A stretch of DNA of 11,609 bases. It comes from Bdellovibrionales bacterium (GTDB taxonomy: Bacteria; Bdellovibrionota; Bacteriovoracia; Bacteriovoracales; Bacteriovoracaceae). The position numbers were made by a program, and so were the translations under genes. The stretch's first letter is position 1. Each line of letters starts with the position of its first letter. This document shows, in pieces, positions 1 through 6,693 of the stretch. Under the pieces are notes generated by a model. The model worked only from the letters and a program-made list of their open reading frames with translations, was not told the DNA's origin and ran no database searches. The DNA lies in the NCBI GenBank assembly GCA_030633015.1, contig DAOVTR010000015.1, positions 1 through 11,609 on the forward strand, given 5' to 3'.

Positions 1-120
1 GTGTCAATAGATGAAGAAACATCAAACATGATAAGATTTCAGCATGCATATGAAGCATCTGCAAGAGTTATGAGAACAGCTGGAGAAATGTTTGATACTG
101 TTCTTGCAATTATGAGATAA
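1..120 (+). CDS. flgK: FlgK hook-filament junction protein 1, C-terminal end (partial)
   Basis: Frame 1 is open from the first base to a TAA at 118-120 and gives 39 residues. They carry the FlgK C-terminal signature: a DEE pair followed by a run of the type IRFQHAYEASARV, and an ending of the EMFDTVLAIMR type. In the flagellin/HAP superfamily this C-terminal helix pairs with the N-terminal helix to form the D0 domain that packs into the axial rod, and it is also the export/assembly end. The rest of the gene lies upstream of the window. The stop is 5 bases before the flgL start, the usual flgK-flgL operon arrangement, so both are probably on one transcript. The window's first codon, GTG, is an internal Val and not a start. 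Confidence 0.9.
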   Translation: MSIDEETSNMIRFQHAYEASARVMRTAGEMFDTVLAIMR

Positions 121-125
121 AACTT

Positions 126-1151
126 ATGAGTAGAGTATCAGAAAATAGTAGCACAGCATCTTTAAATCACTCAATCAATAGGGTGAAAAGCAAACTTGAA
201 GACCTACAGCTAAAAGGAACAAATCTTAAAAACGTTTTAAAACCGTCTGACAATCCTATAAATAGCGTCGAATCACTAACTCTTGGTTCAATAAAAAGTG
301 ATAACGCCCAATATATGAGAAATAGTAATTTTGCGCTTATGCAACTCGGCATTACCGAAAAAGTAATTGAACAACTAACAGATATCATGGTTAAAGCAAA
401 AGAGATTGCAATTGCCCAATCGTCAGATTTTTATGATCAAAACATTAGAAAAAATGTCTCCATTGAGGTTGCTCAACTAAGAAATAATGTTCTGGCCCTT
501 GCAAACAAGAGAATTGGAAGTAGATATATTTTTTCTGGACACTCAACTCTCACCGCTCCCTTTAATAAAGATGGAGAATATCAAGGAGATAGAGGAAAAA
601 TTCAGCTAGAAGTCTTAAAAGATTTTTATATTCCTGTTAATTTAAACGGAGAGGAAGTCTTTTTTGCAGACAATAAAGATTCAAATAAAATGAATAATCC
701 TGTCGAGCAATTTAAAGAACTTGAACAGTCTCCTTTATCCAGTAAAAAAGAGAACAGTAGAGATCTTGCTTCTATTCGTATTGATAAAGACAATAATGAA
801 AAGCCTTTTGAAGGAAGAGACAATCTTTTTTCAATTCTATCCTCTCTTACAACTGCACTTGAAAACAATGACAGTAAAATGATTCAAAATCTTTTAACTA
901 AAATTGATGGATCCGTTTCACGTCTAATTACAATCAGAACCAAGATAGGATCTGTTTACAGCTCCGTAATGCGATCTCAGGGCACACTAGAAGATGACGA
1001 CATCAATATTGACCAAAGAAATAGCAGGCTCGTAGATGCAGACGTTGCTGAGCTTTTTGGGGAAATTACAAAACAACAAGACATTCTAAAAACAACCTAT
1101 AAAACAGGGCAATCATTAATAAAACAAAATCTGCTTGATTTTATTAGATAA
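126..1151 (+). CDS. flgL: FlgL hook-filament junction protein 2
   Basis: 341 residues, close to the usual FlgL length. The N-terminal part (about 1-140) is a flagellin-type helical region with a KPSDNP motif near residue 39, matching the RPSDDP motif of FlgL/flagellins. A variable middle (about 145-240) follows, with a YIFSGH segment at about 133 that is typical of FlgL before the variable domain. The C-terminal helix (about 290-341) ends in ITKQQDILKTTYKTGQSLIKQ, as expected for the D0 domain. FlgL joins the FlgK ring to the flagellin filament outside the cell and is exported by the flagellar type III system, so there is no Sec signal. It starts 5 bases after the flgK stop, and only a weak GAG lies upstream of ATG 126, so translational coupling is likely. 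The N-terminal sequence around GTNLKNV departs from the common STGKR motif. The adjacent gene on the right is convergent, with 5 bases between stops. Confidence 0.93.
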   Translation: MSRVSENSSTASLNHSINRVKSKLEDLQLKGTNLKNVLKPSDNPINSVESLTLGSIKSDNAQYMRNSNFALMQLGITEKVIEQLTDIMVKAKEIAIAQSSDFYDQNIRKNVSIEVAQLRNNVLALANKRIGSRYIFSGHSTLTAPFNKDGEYQGDRGKIQLEVLKDFYIPVNLNGEEVFFADNKDSNKMNNPVEQFKELEQSPLSSKKENSRDLASIRIDKDNNEKPFEGRDNLFSILSSLTTALENNDSKMIQNLLTKIDGSVSRLITIRTKIGSVYSSVMRSQGTLEDDDINIDQRNSRLVDADVAELFGEITKQQDILKTTYKTGQSLIKQNLLDFIR

Positions 1152-1156
1152 AATTA
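1136..1156. terminator. AT-only hairpin over the flgL stop (weak candidate terminator)
   Basis: ATTTTAT (1138-1144), loop TAG (1145-1147) and ATAAAAT (1148-1154) form a 7-bp perfect hairpin. It extends to 9 bp with a G.U pair and an outer T.A pair. It covers the flgL stop and lies 2 bases from the stop of the convergent gene. There are no G.C pairs, so stability is low. It is the only stem I see between two convergent genes. Confidence 0.22.
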
Positions 1157-2941
1157 CTAAATCTGCTCTTTAATAAAATTACTATCTAATAATTTTAAAA
1201 GAATCTTAATTTTATTGTTTTGTTCAGCAATAGCTTTTAATTTGTCTAGCGCATTTTCCAAAGTAAGCTCACTCCATGGAACAGTGTCATTATATAGATA
1301 ATGAGAATATATTTTATGAGCTTGATCTGGACTGTTTTGCATATTCAAAAGCATCATATTATTAGTATCCAGGCGATGAGTTCTTGGATCAAAATTAGCT
1401 GACCCAATTCCTATTGATGTTTTATCAACAAAAATCATTTTACCATGCAAAGATCCTTTTCCCTTCTCAAGCATTAGTTCATATATTTCTAGCTTACCTG
1501 GCCCCTCCACGACTTTTAACCAGTCAGCAAAGTTTTTATAAGCAGCCAAATTAACAACATTCAAATCAGTTGTTTCAAAAGAGTTTGTATAAATTTTAAC
1601 AACAATACCTTTTGAAATTGAAACCTTTATTGCTTCTAACAACTCTGGATATAGAAAAGTATAAGCTGAAATAATTACCACTTCTTGCTTTGCATTTTTT
1701 ATTAGATGTGTATATGTCGTTGTTATTTCTTTTTTACTTAAATCTTTTAAGAATTGATTTTCAAAATATTTCACTGGAATTTCTTGTTCATTTCTACCTT
1801 TAACAACGCCTTGTTTTGCCCTTGTTTTTAACCGCATCAACGAAGATTCAAATTTAGTCGATTTGGTTTCAATTTTTTGGGCAATCTTTATTTTATCTGA
1901 AACAAAAAGATTAGCTAAGGGGATTTCATATAGTTCTGAATAAGATGACCATAAACGATTAAAAGTTGAATCGATATTGCGATTTTGTTCTGTATTTATA
2001 AAAACCCCAGATACTTCTGAATCAATAAAGGGATATTTTCTATCTTTTAGCAGTCCTCCAACAATATCAATCTCTTCTCTTCCAATATGATATTCATCTG
2101 AAAGATTACGTCCACCAACCATAACCTCTCGTCCTCGAGCGGTCTCAACAGACAAATATTTGTGATGCATCCTTCTGGTAAAATTCTGCAAAAATCTCTT
2201 CATCCTCTTTAAATCCGAAAGTCCTTCTTTGCCCTCTCCATTTAAAATTTTATTATAAATATAAAAAATCTTCATTTGATCATATTCATTTTTATTTAAC
2301 ATTTTTAATTTAGAAAAAGATTGCTCTAAATTTGAAATTAAATATTTTAGTTTTTTTGAACTACGAATTCCGTTCATTATATCATCAGCATTTTGAGTAA
2401 CAATTCCTTTCAAAAAAAGATCTGATCTTGTCAAACCAAGATCATGCTCTAAATATTTTACAAATCTTTTAGTTGGAGGACGAAATCTTTTAACATTAAT
2501 ATTTTTATGTGATTGCAAATAACGAAGCATCTTTTGATGATTCTCTGACATAAAATAATCCACCAACAGATTAACTCTAACTCCTCTCTTTGAAGCATCT
2601 GTAAGTTCCCTTATTAGATATGATGAAGAATAATCTTCATCCAAAATAAAATAGGCCATATTAATATCACTATCTTTTTTTGCATTTCGAACTAATCTAA
2701 TTTTTTCAAAAAAACCGGACTCACCTGTAAGGTGTATCTTGAAATTTTTTAATACTCCACTATGAGAAAAAGGAGTTAAACTTCTAAGAAGATTAATACT
2801 CACCGTGTTGCAAGTGCTTATACTTGCGGGGCTACGCTCTGCGCCACTTGCGTTTTCAAACCTAACAAGTGTCTGAGTAGAACAGCCTGCACTTAATGCT
2901 AAGATTAAGATAAATAGTTTTTTAACAATATTACTAATCAC
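1157..2941 (-). CDS. ClsC/YmdC-like phospholipase D superfamily lipoprotein (cardiolipin synthase-like)
   Basis: 594 residues from GTG 2941-2939, with AAAGGA placed 7 bases upstream. The N terminus is a lipoprotein signal: KK, then a hydrophobic stretch, then LSAGC with the lipidated Cys at 20. Ser at +2 means no inner-membrane retention signal, which suggests an outer-membrane lipoprotein. There are two phospholipase D motifs. The second is canonical, H499-x-K501-x4-D506, followed by GSANFDPR. The first is H259-x-K261-x4-E266 followed by VGGRNLSDEY, so Glu replaces the usual Asp. VGGRN..DEY and the TNS segment at 452-454 resemble ClsC-type cardiolipin synthases, which join phosphatidyl groups of membrane phospholipids. 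The protein is longer than E. coli ClsC because of a Lys-rich insert at about 165-250. Substrate is not provable from sequence; a phospholipase or nuclease-like role is possible. It is a single gene inserted on the opposite strand between flgL and csrA, and divergent from csrA. Confidence 0.82.
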   Translation of the reverse strand: MISNIVKKLFILILALSAGCSTQTLVRFENASGAERSPASISTCNTVSINLLRSLTPFSHSGVLKNFKIHLTGESGFFEKIRLVRNAKKDSDINMAYFILDEDYSSSYLIRELTDASKRGVRVNLLVDYFMSENHQKMLRYLQSHKNINVKRFRPPTKRFVKYLEHDLGLTRSDLFLKGIVTQNADDIMNGIRSSKKLKYLISNLEQSFSKLKMLNKNEYDQMKIFYIYNKILNGEGKEGLSDLKRMKRFLQNFTRRMHHKYLSVETARGREVMVGGRNLSDEYHIGREEIDIVGGLLKDRKYPFIDSEVSGVFINTEQNRNIDSTFNRLWSSYSELYEIPLANLFVSDKIKIAQKIETKSTKFESSLMRLKTRAKQGVVKGRNEQEIPVKYFENQFLKDLSKKEITTTYTHLIKNAKQEVVIISAYTFLYPELLEAIKVSISKGIVVKIYTNSFETTDLNVVNLAAYKNFADWLKVVEGPGKLEIYELMLEKGKGSLHGKMIFVDKTSIGIGSANFDPRTHRLDTNNMMLLNMQNSPDQAHKIYSHYLYNDTVPWSELTLENALDKLKAIAEQNNKIKILLKLLDSNFIKEQI

Positions 2942-3083
2942 AAAAGATTCCTTTTAAAAATGCACTTATGTATTTATCGGGAAAATCAAATTTATGATAA
3001 GAGCTAAAACTATCTTTATTTATATAAATTAAGCTGTTTATGACTTTAAACATATAAAGATTATCATTTTCGTATGTTTTTAC

Positions 3084-3112
3084 TTGATTTTATTTACCCC
3101 CCATACTATAGA
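3084..3112 (+). promoter_or_regulatory. Candidate sigma-70-type promoter for csrA
   Basis: TTGATT (3084-3089), a 17-base spacer and TATAGA (3107-3112), each matching 4 of 6 consensus positions. Transcription would start near 3119, giving a leader of about 33 bases before ATG 3152. An overlapping alternative -10 is TACTAT (3104-3109). The leader would contain one AGGA (3127-3130), a CsrA-type recognition core, next to a weak stem ACCTT (3113-3117)/AAGGT (3130-3134). In AT-rich DNA such matches are easily found by chance. Confidence 0.33.
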
Positions 3113-3137
3113 ACCTTATATCAACCAGGAAGGTCTG

Positions 3138-3144
3138 AAAGGGG
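3138..3144 (+). promoter_or_regulatory. Shine-Dalgarno that fixes the csrA start at 3152
   Basis: AAAGGGG at 3138-3144 lies 7 bases before ATG 3152. The codons from 3152 read MLVLTRK, the invariant CsrA N terminus. The frame is open upstream to 3074, but those 26 residues are not CsrA-like and have no ribosome site of their own. Confidence 0.8.
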
Positions 3145-3151
3145 TGTCTTA

Positions 3152-3382
3152 ATGCTGGTATTAACAAGGAAGCTTGGAGAAAGCATCGCAATTGACGATC
3201 ATATTAAAATTGTCGTTGTTCAAATAAAGGGTAAACAGGTTCGCTTGGGAATAAAAGCCCCAAAAGAGACTAAGATACATCGAGAAGAGGTTTACACCGC
3301 AATACAATCCCAAAATACAGAAGCGTCCAGGGCTGACCTTAGTGATATCGGTAAGATATCCGACGAACTTAATAAGAAATAA
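3152..3382 (+). CDS. csrA: CsrA carbon storage / flagellar translational regulator
   Basis: 76 residues from ATG 3152. The protein starts with MLVLTRK, has the central segment GKQVRLGIKAPKE (about 27-39), and H43-R44 in IHREEVY; L4, R6 and R44 are the RNA-contacting residues of the family. CsrA is a domain-swapped homodimer that binds GGA motifs in mRNA leaders and usually blocks ribosome access. The tail after residue 51 is about 25 residues, longer than enterobacterial CsrA (61 aa total) but usual for species that carry FliW. Asn55 is present, the position reported in Bacillus subtilis CsrA as needed for FliW contact (recalled, not checked). fliW lies 87 bases downstream on the same strand, and the flagellar genes flgK/flgL are upstream, so its likely target is flagellin mRNA. 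A single AGGA in its own leader would allow weak autoregulation. Confidence 0.95.
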   Translation: MLVLTRKLGESIAIDDHIKIVVVQIKGKQVRLGIKAPKETKIHREEVYTAIQSQNTEASRADLSDIGKISDELNKK

Positions 3383-3469
3383 ATTCCTCCTTGCCCTTTT
3401 ATACTTTTGATTGCTAAAATCAGTTGTCGTCCACGCCAGTGGTCCTATGTTTTCAAAGGATAATAAAAA

Positions 3470-4042
3470 ATGAAAATTAGTACAACAAGATTTGGTAACC
3501 TAGAAGTAGATAAAAAAGACATTATCACAATCAAAGAAGGCATTTTGGGCTTTGAAAGCCAAAAACGCTTTTTTATTGTTGATCCAGGTGACCAAACTTT
3601 AATTCTCTGGCTTCAATCAATTGAAGATGGAAAAACAGCTTTTCCAATTATTGAGCCAAAAATTTTCATGCCAGATTATACCATAAAGCTACTTCCTGCA
3701 GAGCTTACAAGTCTTGATCTTACAGGTGTTGCTGATGCAAGTATTTATACAGTATTAACCATACCTAAAACTGTTACTGAAATGTCAGCTAATCTTAAAG
3801 CTCCAATTTTAATTAACAATAAGACAAAGCTAGCAAGACAAATTGTATTACAAGATAATAAACTTGAAGTTAGATATAAAATGTATCTTGAATTAAAAAG
3901 ACATATTGTTCAATTCACATCATCTGATGACTCTAAAAGAACGAATGTTGAGATTAATCAAGACGCAAAAAGCAAACAACAATCTACAGATTCAACTCAG
4001 GAAATAATAAAATCTCCAGAACTAAGAGTTGACCTACAATAA
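3470..4042 (+). CDS. fliW: FliW flagellar assembly factor, CsrA antagonist
   Basis: 190 residues from ATG 3470, with AAAGGA (3455-3460) 9 bases upstream. The core matches FliW: the start MKISTTRFGNLEV, GILGFE at 24-29, LWLQS at 46-50, and NLKAPILINNKT at 108-119 followed by ARQIVLQD. FliW binds CsrA allosterically and also binds flagellin, so free flagellin releases FliW to CsrA and the reverse (partner switch described in B. subtilis). The core ends near residue 140. Another 50 residues follow, rich in Ser, Gln, Lys and Asp and probably disordered; typical FliW is about 150 residues, so this tail is an extension of unknown role. A possible promoter of its own is TTGCCC (3391-3396), 18 bases, TAAAAT (3415-3420), but co-transcription with csrA is equally plausible. 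The AGGA in its ribosome site could be a CsrA target. Confidence 0.94.
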   Translation: MKISTTRFGNLEVDKKDIITIKEGILGFESQKRFFIVDPGDQTLILWLQSIEDGKTAFPIIEPKIFMPDYTIKLLPAELTSLDLTGVADASIYTVLTIPKTVTEMSANLKAPILINNKTKLARQIVLQDNKLEVRYKMYLELKRHIVQFTSSDDSKRTNVEINQDAKSKQQSTDSTQEIIKSPELRVDLQ

Positions 4043-4045
4043 TAC

Positions 4046-4075
4046 TTAACTTTTTATAAAATTATTTTAAGTTAA
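4046..4075. terminator. Inverted repeat between convergent fliW and TPR gene (weak candidate terminator)
   Basis: TTAACTT (4046-4052) and AAGTTAA (4069-4075) are exact inverted repeats separated by 16 bases. They fill the gap between the fliW stop (4042) and the stop of the convergent gene (4067-4069), with T-rich and A-rich flanks on either side. The stem is nearly all A.T, so this would be a weak bidirectional terminator at best. Confidence 0.28.
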
Positions 4076-4801
4076 AACAGATGTTTCAGATGCTGACTGG
4101 GAAAGATTCATATACATTTTTGCTTCGGAGTGGCCAGATTCCTTGTTAAGAACCTTTGTCCACTCTGCCTGTGCCTCTAGTATATTACCATTACCATAAT
4201 AAAAAACGCCCAAGGCCACTCGTCCTGCTAAAAAATCTGGACGTTCATTTCTTAATTTTTTCAACTCATCAAGCGCTTTTGATTTAAAGCCCTTTTGTGC
4301 ATAAACTTTAGCAACCTTGATTCTTGCATCAAGGTTATCAGCATTTAAACTTACTGCTTTATTATACTCGTATAAGGCCTCATCAAATCTATTATAAGTT
4401 ACATATAGCTCGCCCAATTCAAAGTGTTTTGCTGCAAATTTTTTATTAACATGTCTATCTTCGACCTTAGATTCAAGATCACTGTTTTTAACTCTCTCAT
4501 TTGTCTTATCAAATATCTTTTTTCCTTCTTCATAGCGTCCAATGTCATTATAAAGAATAGAAAGACTAATTGAAGCATCAGTGTTTTCAGGATCAATTTT
4601 TAAAACATTATTAAATGCTCGAATTGCCTTACCAATTTCACCTTTAGTATGAAAAATATTTGCAAGATAAAAATATGCATCTGAGTTTTTAGGATTTAAC
4701 TCTGTAACTTCACCAAAAACTTCTACGGCCTTAATCAAGTCTCCCCGATTGAAAAGCTCTTTGCCTTGTTCTATTAAGTTTCTTTCGTGTAAACTATTCA
4801 A
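4067..4801 (-). CDS. Soluble TPR-repeat protein
   Basis: 244 residues starting at TTG 4801-4799, chosen because AGGAG lies about 7 bases upstream and overlaps the end of the preceding gene. There is no signal peptide or membrane segment. The protein is a stack of about six 34-residue tetratricopeptide repeats: about 7-38, 41-74, 75-108, 124-157, 158-190 and 191-224. They carry the usual pattern of small residues and Pro at helix ends, for example NPKNSDAYFYLANIF at 36-50 and DPENTDAS at 70-77. A charged linker (about 103-122) separates repeats 3 and 4. TPRs bind protein partners, and no catalytic domain is visible. It is the last gene of the run and follows bamD by 9 bases, so a link to envelope assembly is possible but is inferred from position only. 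Confidence 0.85.
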   Translation of the reverse strand: MNSLHERNLIEQGKELFNRGDLIKAVEVFGEVTELNPKNSDAYFYLANIFHTKGEIGKAIRAFNNVLKIDPENTDASISLSILYNDIGRYEEGKKIFDKTNERVKNSDLESKVEDRHVNKKFAAKHFELGELYVTYNRFDEALYEYNKAVSLNADNLDARIKVAKVYAQKGFKSKALDELKKLRNERPDFLAGRVALGVFYYGNGNILEAQAEWTKVLNKESGHSEAKMYMNLSQSASETSVLT

Positions 4802-4810
4802 AATAATCTC

Positions 4811-5572
4811 CTACGAATCACTCTTTTTAAAGTTTTTACAACTATTAAGACTTTTTTCCAACTGAGCTCTCGTTTTTGTATCTACTTTATTTTTAAATTC
4901 GTTAAAATATTTAACACATTGTTTTCGATCATTGAGCAGCCTTGAACTTTCTAATACTTTTAACATTGAATATTTACGTAAATCTGAATCATTAAATGTA
5001 TTAATAATTGAAAGAAATCTATATCTGGCTGCTTCAAAAGATTTTGTTTTAAAGTAAAAATCAGCAATATATTTTTCTTTATTTTCAATCATTTTTTTAC
5101 ATTTTTTTATTTTTTTTATTGACTGTTTTGCATACGGAGACCTTACATATCGTTGCAAAACTTCACTATAATATTTAATCGCTTCAAGTCCTGAGGAAAT
5201 ATCTCTCTCATAAGTTGATGGCATCTGGTTATAGTAACTCTCAGCAACTTTAAAAACCACATAACTCATTTTTTTATGCTTTGGGTGAAAATCTTTAAAA
5301 AGAATATATGCAGCAGTGGCCTCTACAAAGTTTTTTTGCTTAAACAAAATATCTGCCTGCAAAAGCTCAGCATGTGTTGCGTAGTAACTGTAAGGGTATT
5401 TAGATTTTATATTATTTAACCTTTCTGTCGCAGCAATATAGTGTTCATCAACAACAAGCTTTTGTGCCTCTTTATAAAGCTCTTCTGCTGATGCATTTTC
5501 GTTTTTTTGAACTCCTGCACAATTAAAAAGACTTAACAAAAACAAACTTAAGAATATAACTTGAATCTTCAC
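4811..5572 (-). CDS. bamD: BamD-type outer-membrane assembly lipoprotein
   Basis: 253 residues if started at GTG 5572-5570. That codon has GGAGGA just upstream (3 bases) and opens directly into a lipoprotein signal, VKIQVIFLSLFLLSLFNC, with the lipidated Cys at 18. The frame continues to an ATG at 5599, but that would put nine polar residues before the signal and has no ribosome site. The mature part is a BamD/YfiO-like series of TPR repeats: an EELYKEAQ repeat near the start, KYPYSYYATHAELLQAD, then a long stretch with SYYNQMPSTYERD and YVRSPYAKQSIKKI, corresponding to BamD repeats 2-4. BamD is the essential lipoprotein partner of BamA in inserting beta-barrel proteins into the outer membrane. 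The lipobox LFNC is a loose match. Three A7-A8 tracts in the coding strand (5092-5117) encode the SIKKIKKCKK segment. Confidence 0.8.
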   Translation of the reverse strand: MKIQVIFLSLFLLSLFNCAGVQKNENASAEELYKEAQKLVVDEHYIAATERLNNIKSKYPYSYYATHAELLQADILFKQKNFVEATAAYILFKDFHPKHKKMSYVVFKVAESYYNQMPSTYERDISSGLEAIKYYSEVLQRYVRSPYAKQSIKKIKKCKKMIENKEKYIADFYFKTKSFEAARYRFLSIINTFNDSDLRKYSMLKVLESSRLLNDRKQCVKYFNEFKNKVDTKTRAQLEKSLNSCKNFKKSDS

Positions 5573-5634
5573 AAATCCTCCAATATGACACTGTAACATC
5601 TGCTAAAGATACTAGTCAAAAAAATTACATGAAA

Positions 5635-6693
5635 CTACTTTTTTATAGGTGAATAAATTTCGCAATAAATCTCATAAGCTATCAATTTTAAAGCTGCAAC
5701 CAGCGGAATGGAAATAACCATCCCCACTAAACCCCACAAGTGTGACCCAACCATTACACTTGTTACAACAATTAAAGGATGTAAATCAACAATCTTTGAA
5801 ACTAAAAATGGAAATACAAGGGCCAAATCTATTACATTGGCTATAAGATAAAGTATTATTATCGCACCAAAAGTTCCTCCAAAACCATACTCAGCAAGAG
5901 CAAGAAGTATTGCTGGAATTATTCCAAAAATAGGACCGACGTATGGAATAATATTGGTAATAGCTGCAATTAGGCCGAGTAAAAATGAAAACTTCACCCC
6001 CATAATTAATAGACCTGAGGTAATTATTACTCCAATAATGCTTGCTTCTAAAAACTTAGCAAAAATATAATCTCCCAACTGTCGATTAAACTGATGAGAG
6101 AGGTAATAAAAACGCTCGAAAATTGAGTTGGGTGTAATTTTTAAAATTGCTCCTTTTATTTTTTTATTCTCATATAACTAAAACAATAGAAAAAGTGGAA
6201 CAATAAGCATCCACTCAAGTGCAGATGTTACAAGGGTAGGTATTTTTAACAAAACATCTTTTGTTGATTGCTCAACGTAAGCAATTCCATCATTTACTAG
6301 GTTTTGATCCCCCATTTCAACTCCGAAATGTTTTTTTACATTTCTTTTGACTTCTACATAGCTTTTTTTAAGATATCTCTCTACTTTAGGAATGTAATAG
6401 CGAAAGTTATCAGTCTCTTGCTTTATAAGAGGAACAACTTTTACGATTGGAATCGCTGTTACAATAAAAAAGGATAAAAATACTATTACAATAGAAGTAA
6501 CCCTAGAAAATCCAAACTTTCCAACTTGAGGGATAATTGGCTCAAGAATTAATCCTAAAACATATGCAACTCCAAGAGGGACGGCATATCTTGGAATTGA
6601 AAACAACAAAAGGCCTAATATAACAAAAATTGATAAGAAAAAAGCTATTTTAAAAACTTCGTTAGGTCTTAATGTTTTTCTATTTATTTTCAT
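5635..6693 (-). pseudogene. AI-2E family transporter gene interrupted by an in-frame TAG
   Basis: From ATG 6693-6691 the frame gives 171 codons, then TAG at 6180-6178. The same frame then stays open for 180 codons to a TAG at 5637-5635, about 351 sense codons in all, the normal length for this permease family. The upstream part has four hydrophobic segments (about 12-33, 37-58, 64-90, 155-171). The downstream part has NIIPYVGPIFGIIPA and the closing GLVGMVISIPL..ALK, both hallmark AI-2E/PerM features. The stop falls at the family's F-F/Y-L-x-D-G-like spot: PLFLLF, stop, LYENKKIK. No frame change is needed, so a single base substitution or sequencing error would explain it. The second half has no ribosome site (first start TTG 6078). 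The start overlaps the cyclic-nucleotide-binding gene by 14 bases. Members export small molecules, or are Na+/H+ antiporters, or have unknown substrates. Confidence 0.78.

Noticed and set aside
167..868. Minus-strand open frames within flgL
   Set aside because: They are shadows of the well-supported flgL reading frame, with low-complexity Ser/Leu-rich translations and no ribosome sites.
2974..2981. CCCGATAA on the minus strand, close to a sigma-28 -10 element, ahead of the ClsC-like gene
   Set aside because: No TAAAGTTT-like -35 lies 11 bases upstream; the bases there read TTATCATA. A -10 match alone is too weak.
3074..3151. Upstream extension of csrA giving a 102-residue protein
   Set aside because: The 26 extra residues are not CsrA-like and start without a ribosome site, while ATG 3152 has AAAGGGG 7 bases upstream and the canonical MLVLTRK start.
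3431..3442. CCAC-GCCA-GTGG hairpin in the fliW leader
   Set aside because: The stem is only 4 bp, cannot be extended, and has no GGA in its loop or U-tract after it.
5092..5117. Three A7-A8 tracts in the bamD coding strand as a programmed slippage site
   Set aside because: The frame through the Lys-rich segment is intact and BamD-like on both sides; in AT-rich genomes AAA-AAA runs are common. No alternative frame product is evident.
5573..5599. ATG 5599 as the bamD start
   Set aside because: It has no ribosome site and would place polar residues before the lipoprotein signal. GTG 5572 has GGAGGA upstream and opens directly into the signal peptide.
5638..6078. Second half of the AI-2E gene as an independent small membrane protein
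   Set aside because: Its first start is a TTG inside the conserved cytosolic segment, with no ribosome site, and the frame is continuous with the upstream half except for one TAG.
6178..6180. TAG reassigned to an amino acid in this organism
   Set aside because: TAG is the natural stop of at least four genes in this window (ClsC-like, bamD, the permease, the cyclic-nucleotide gene).
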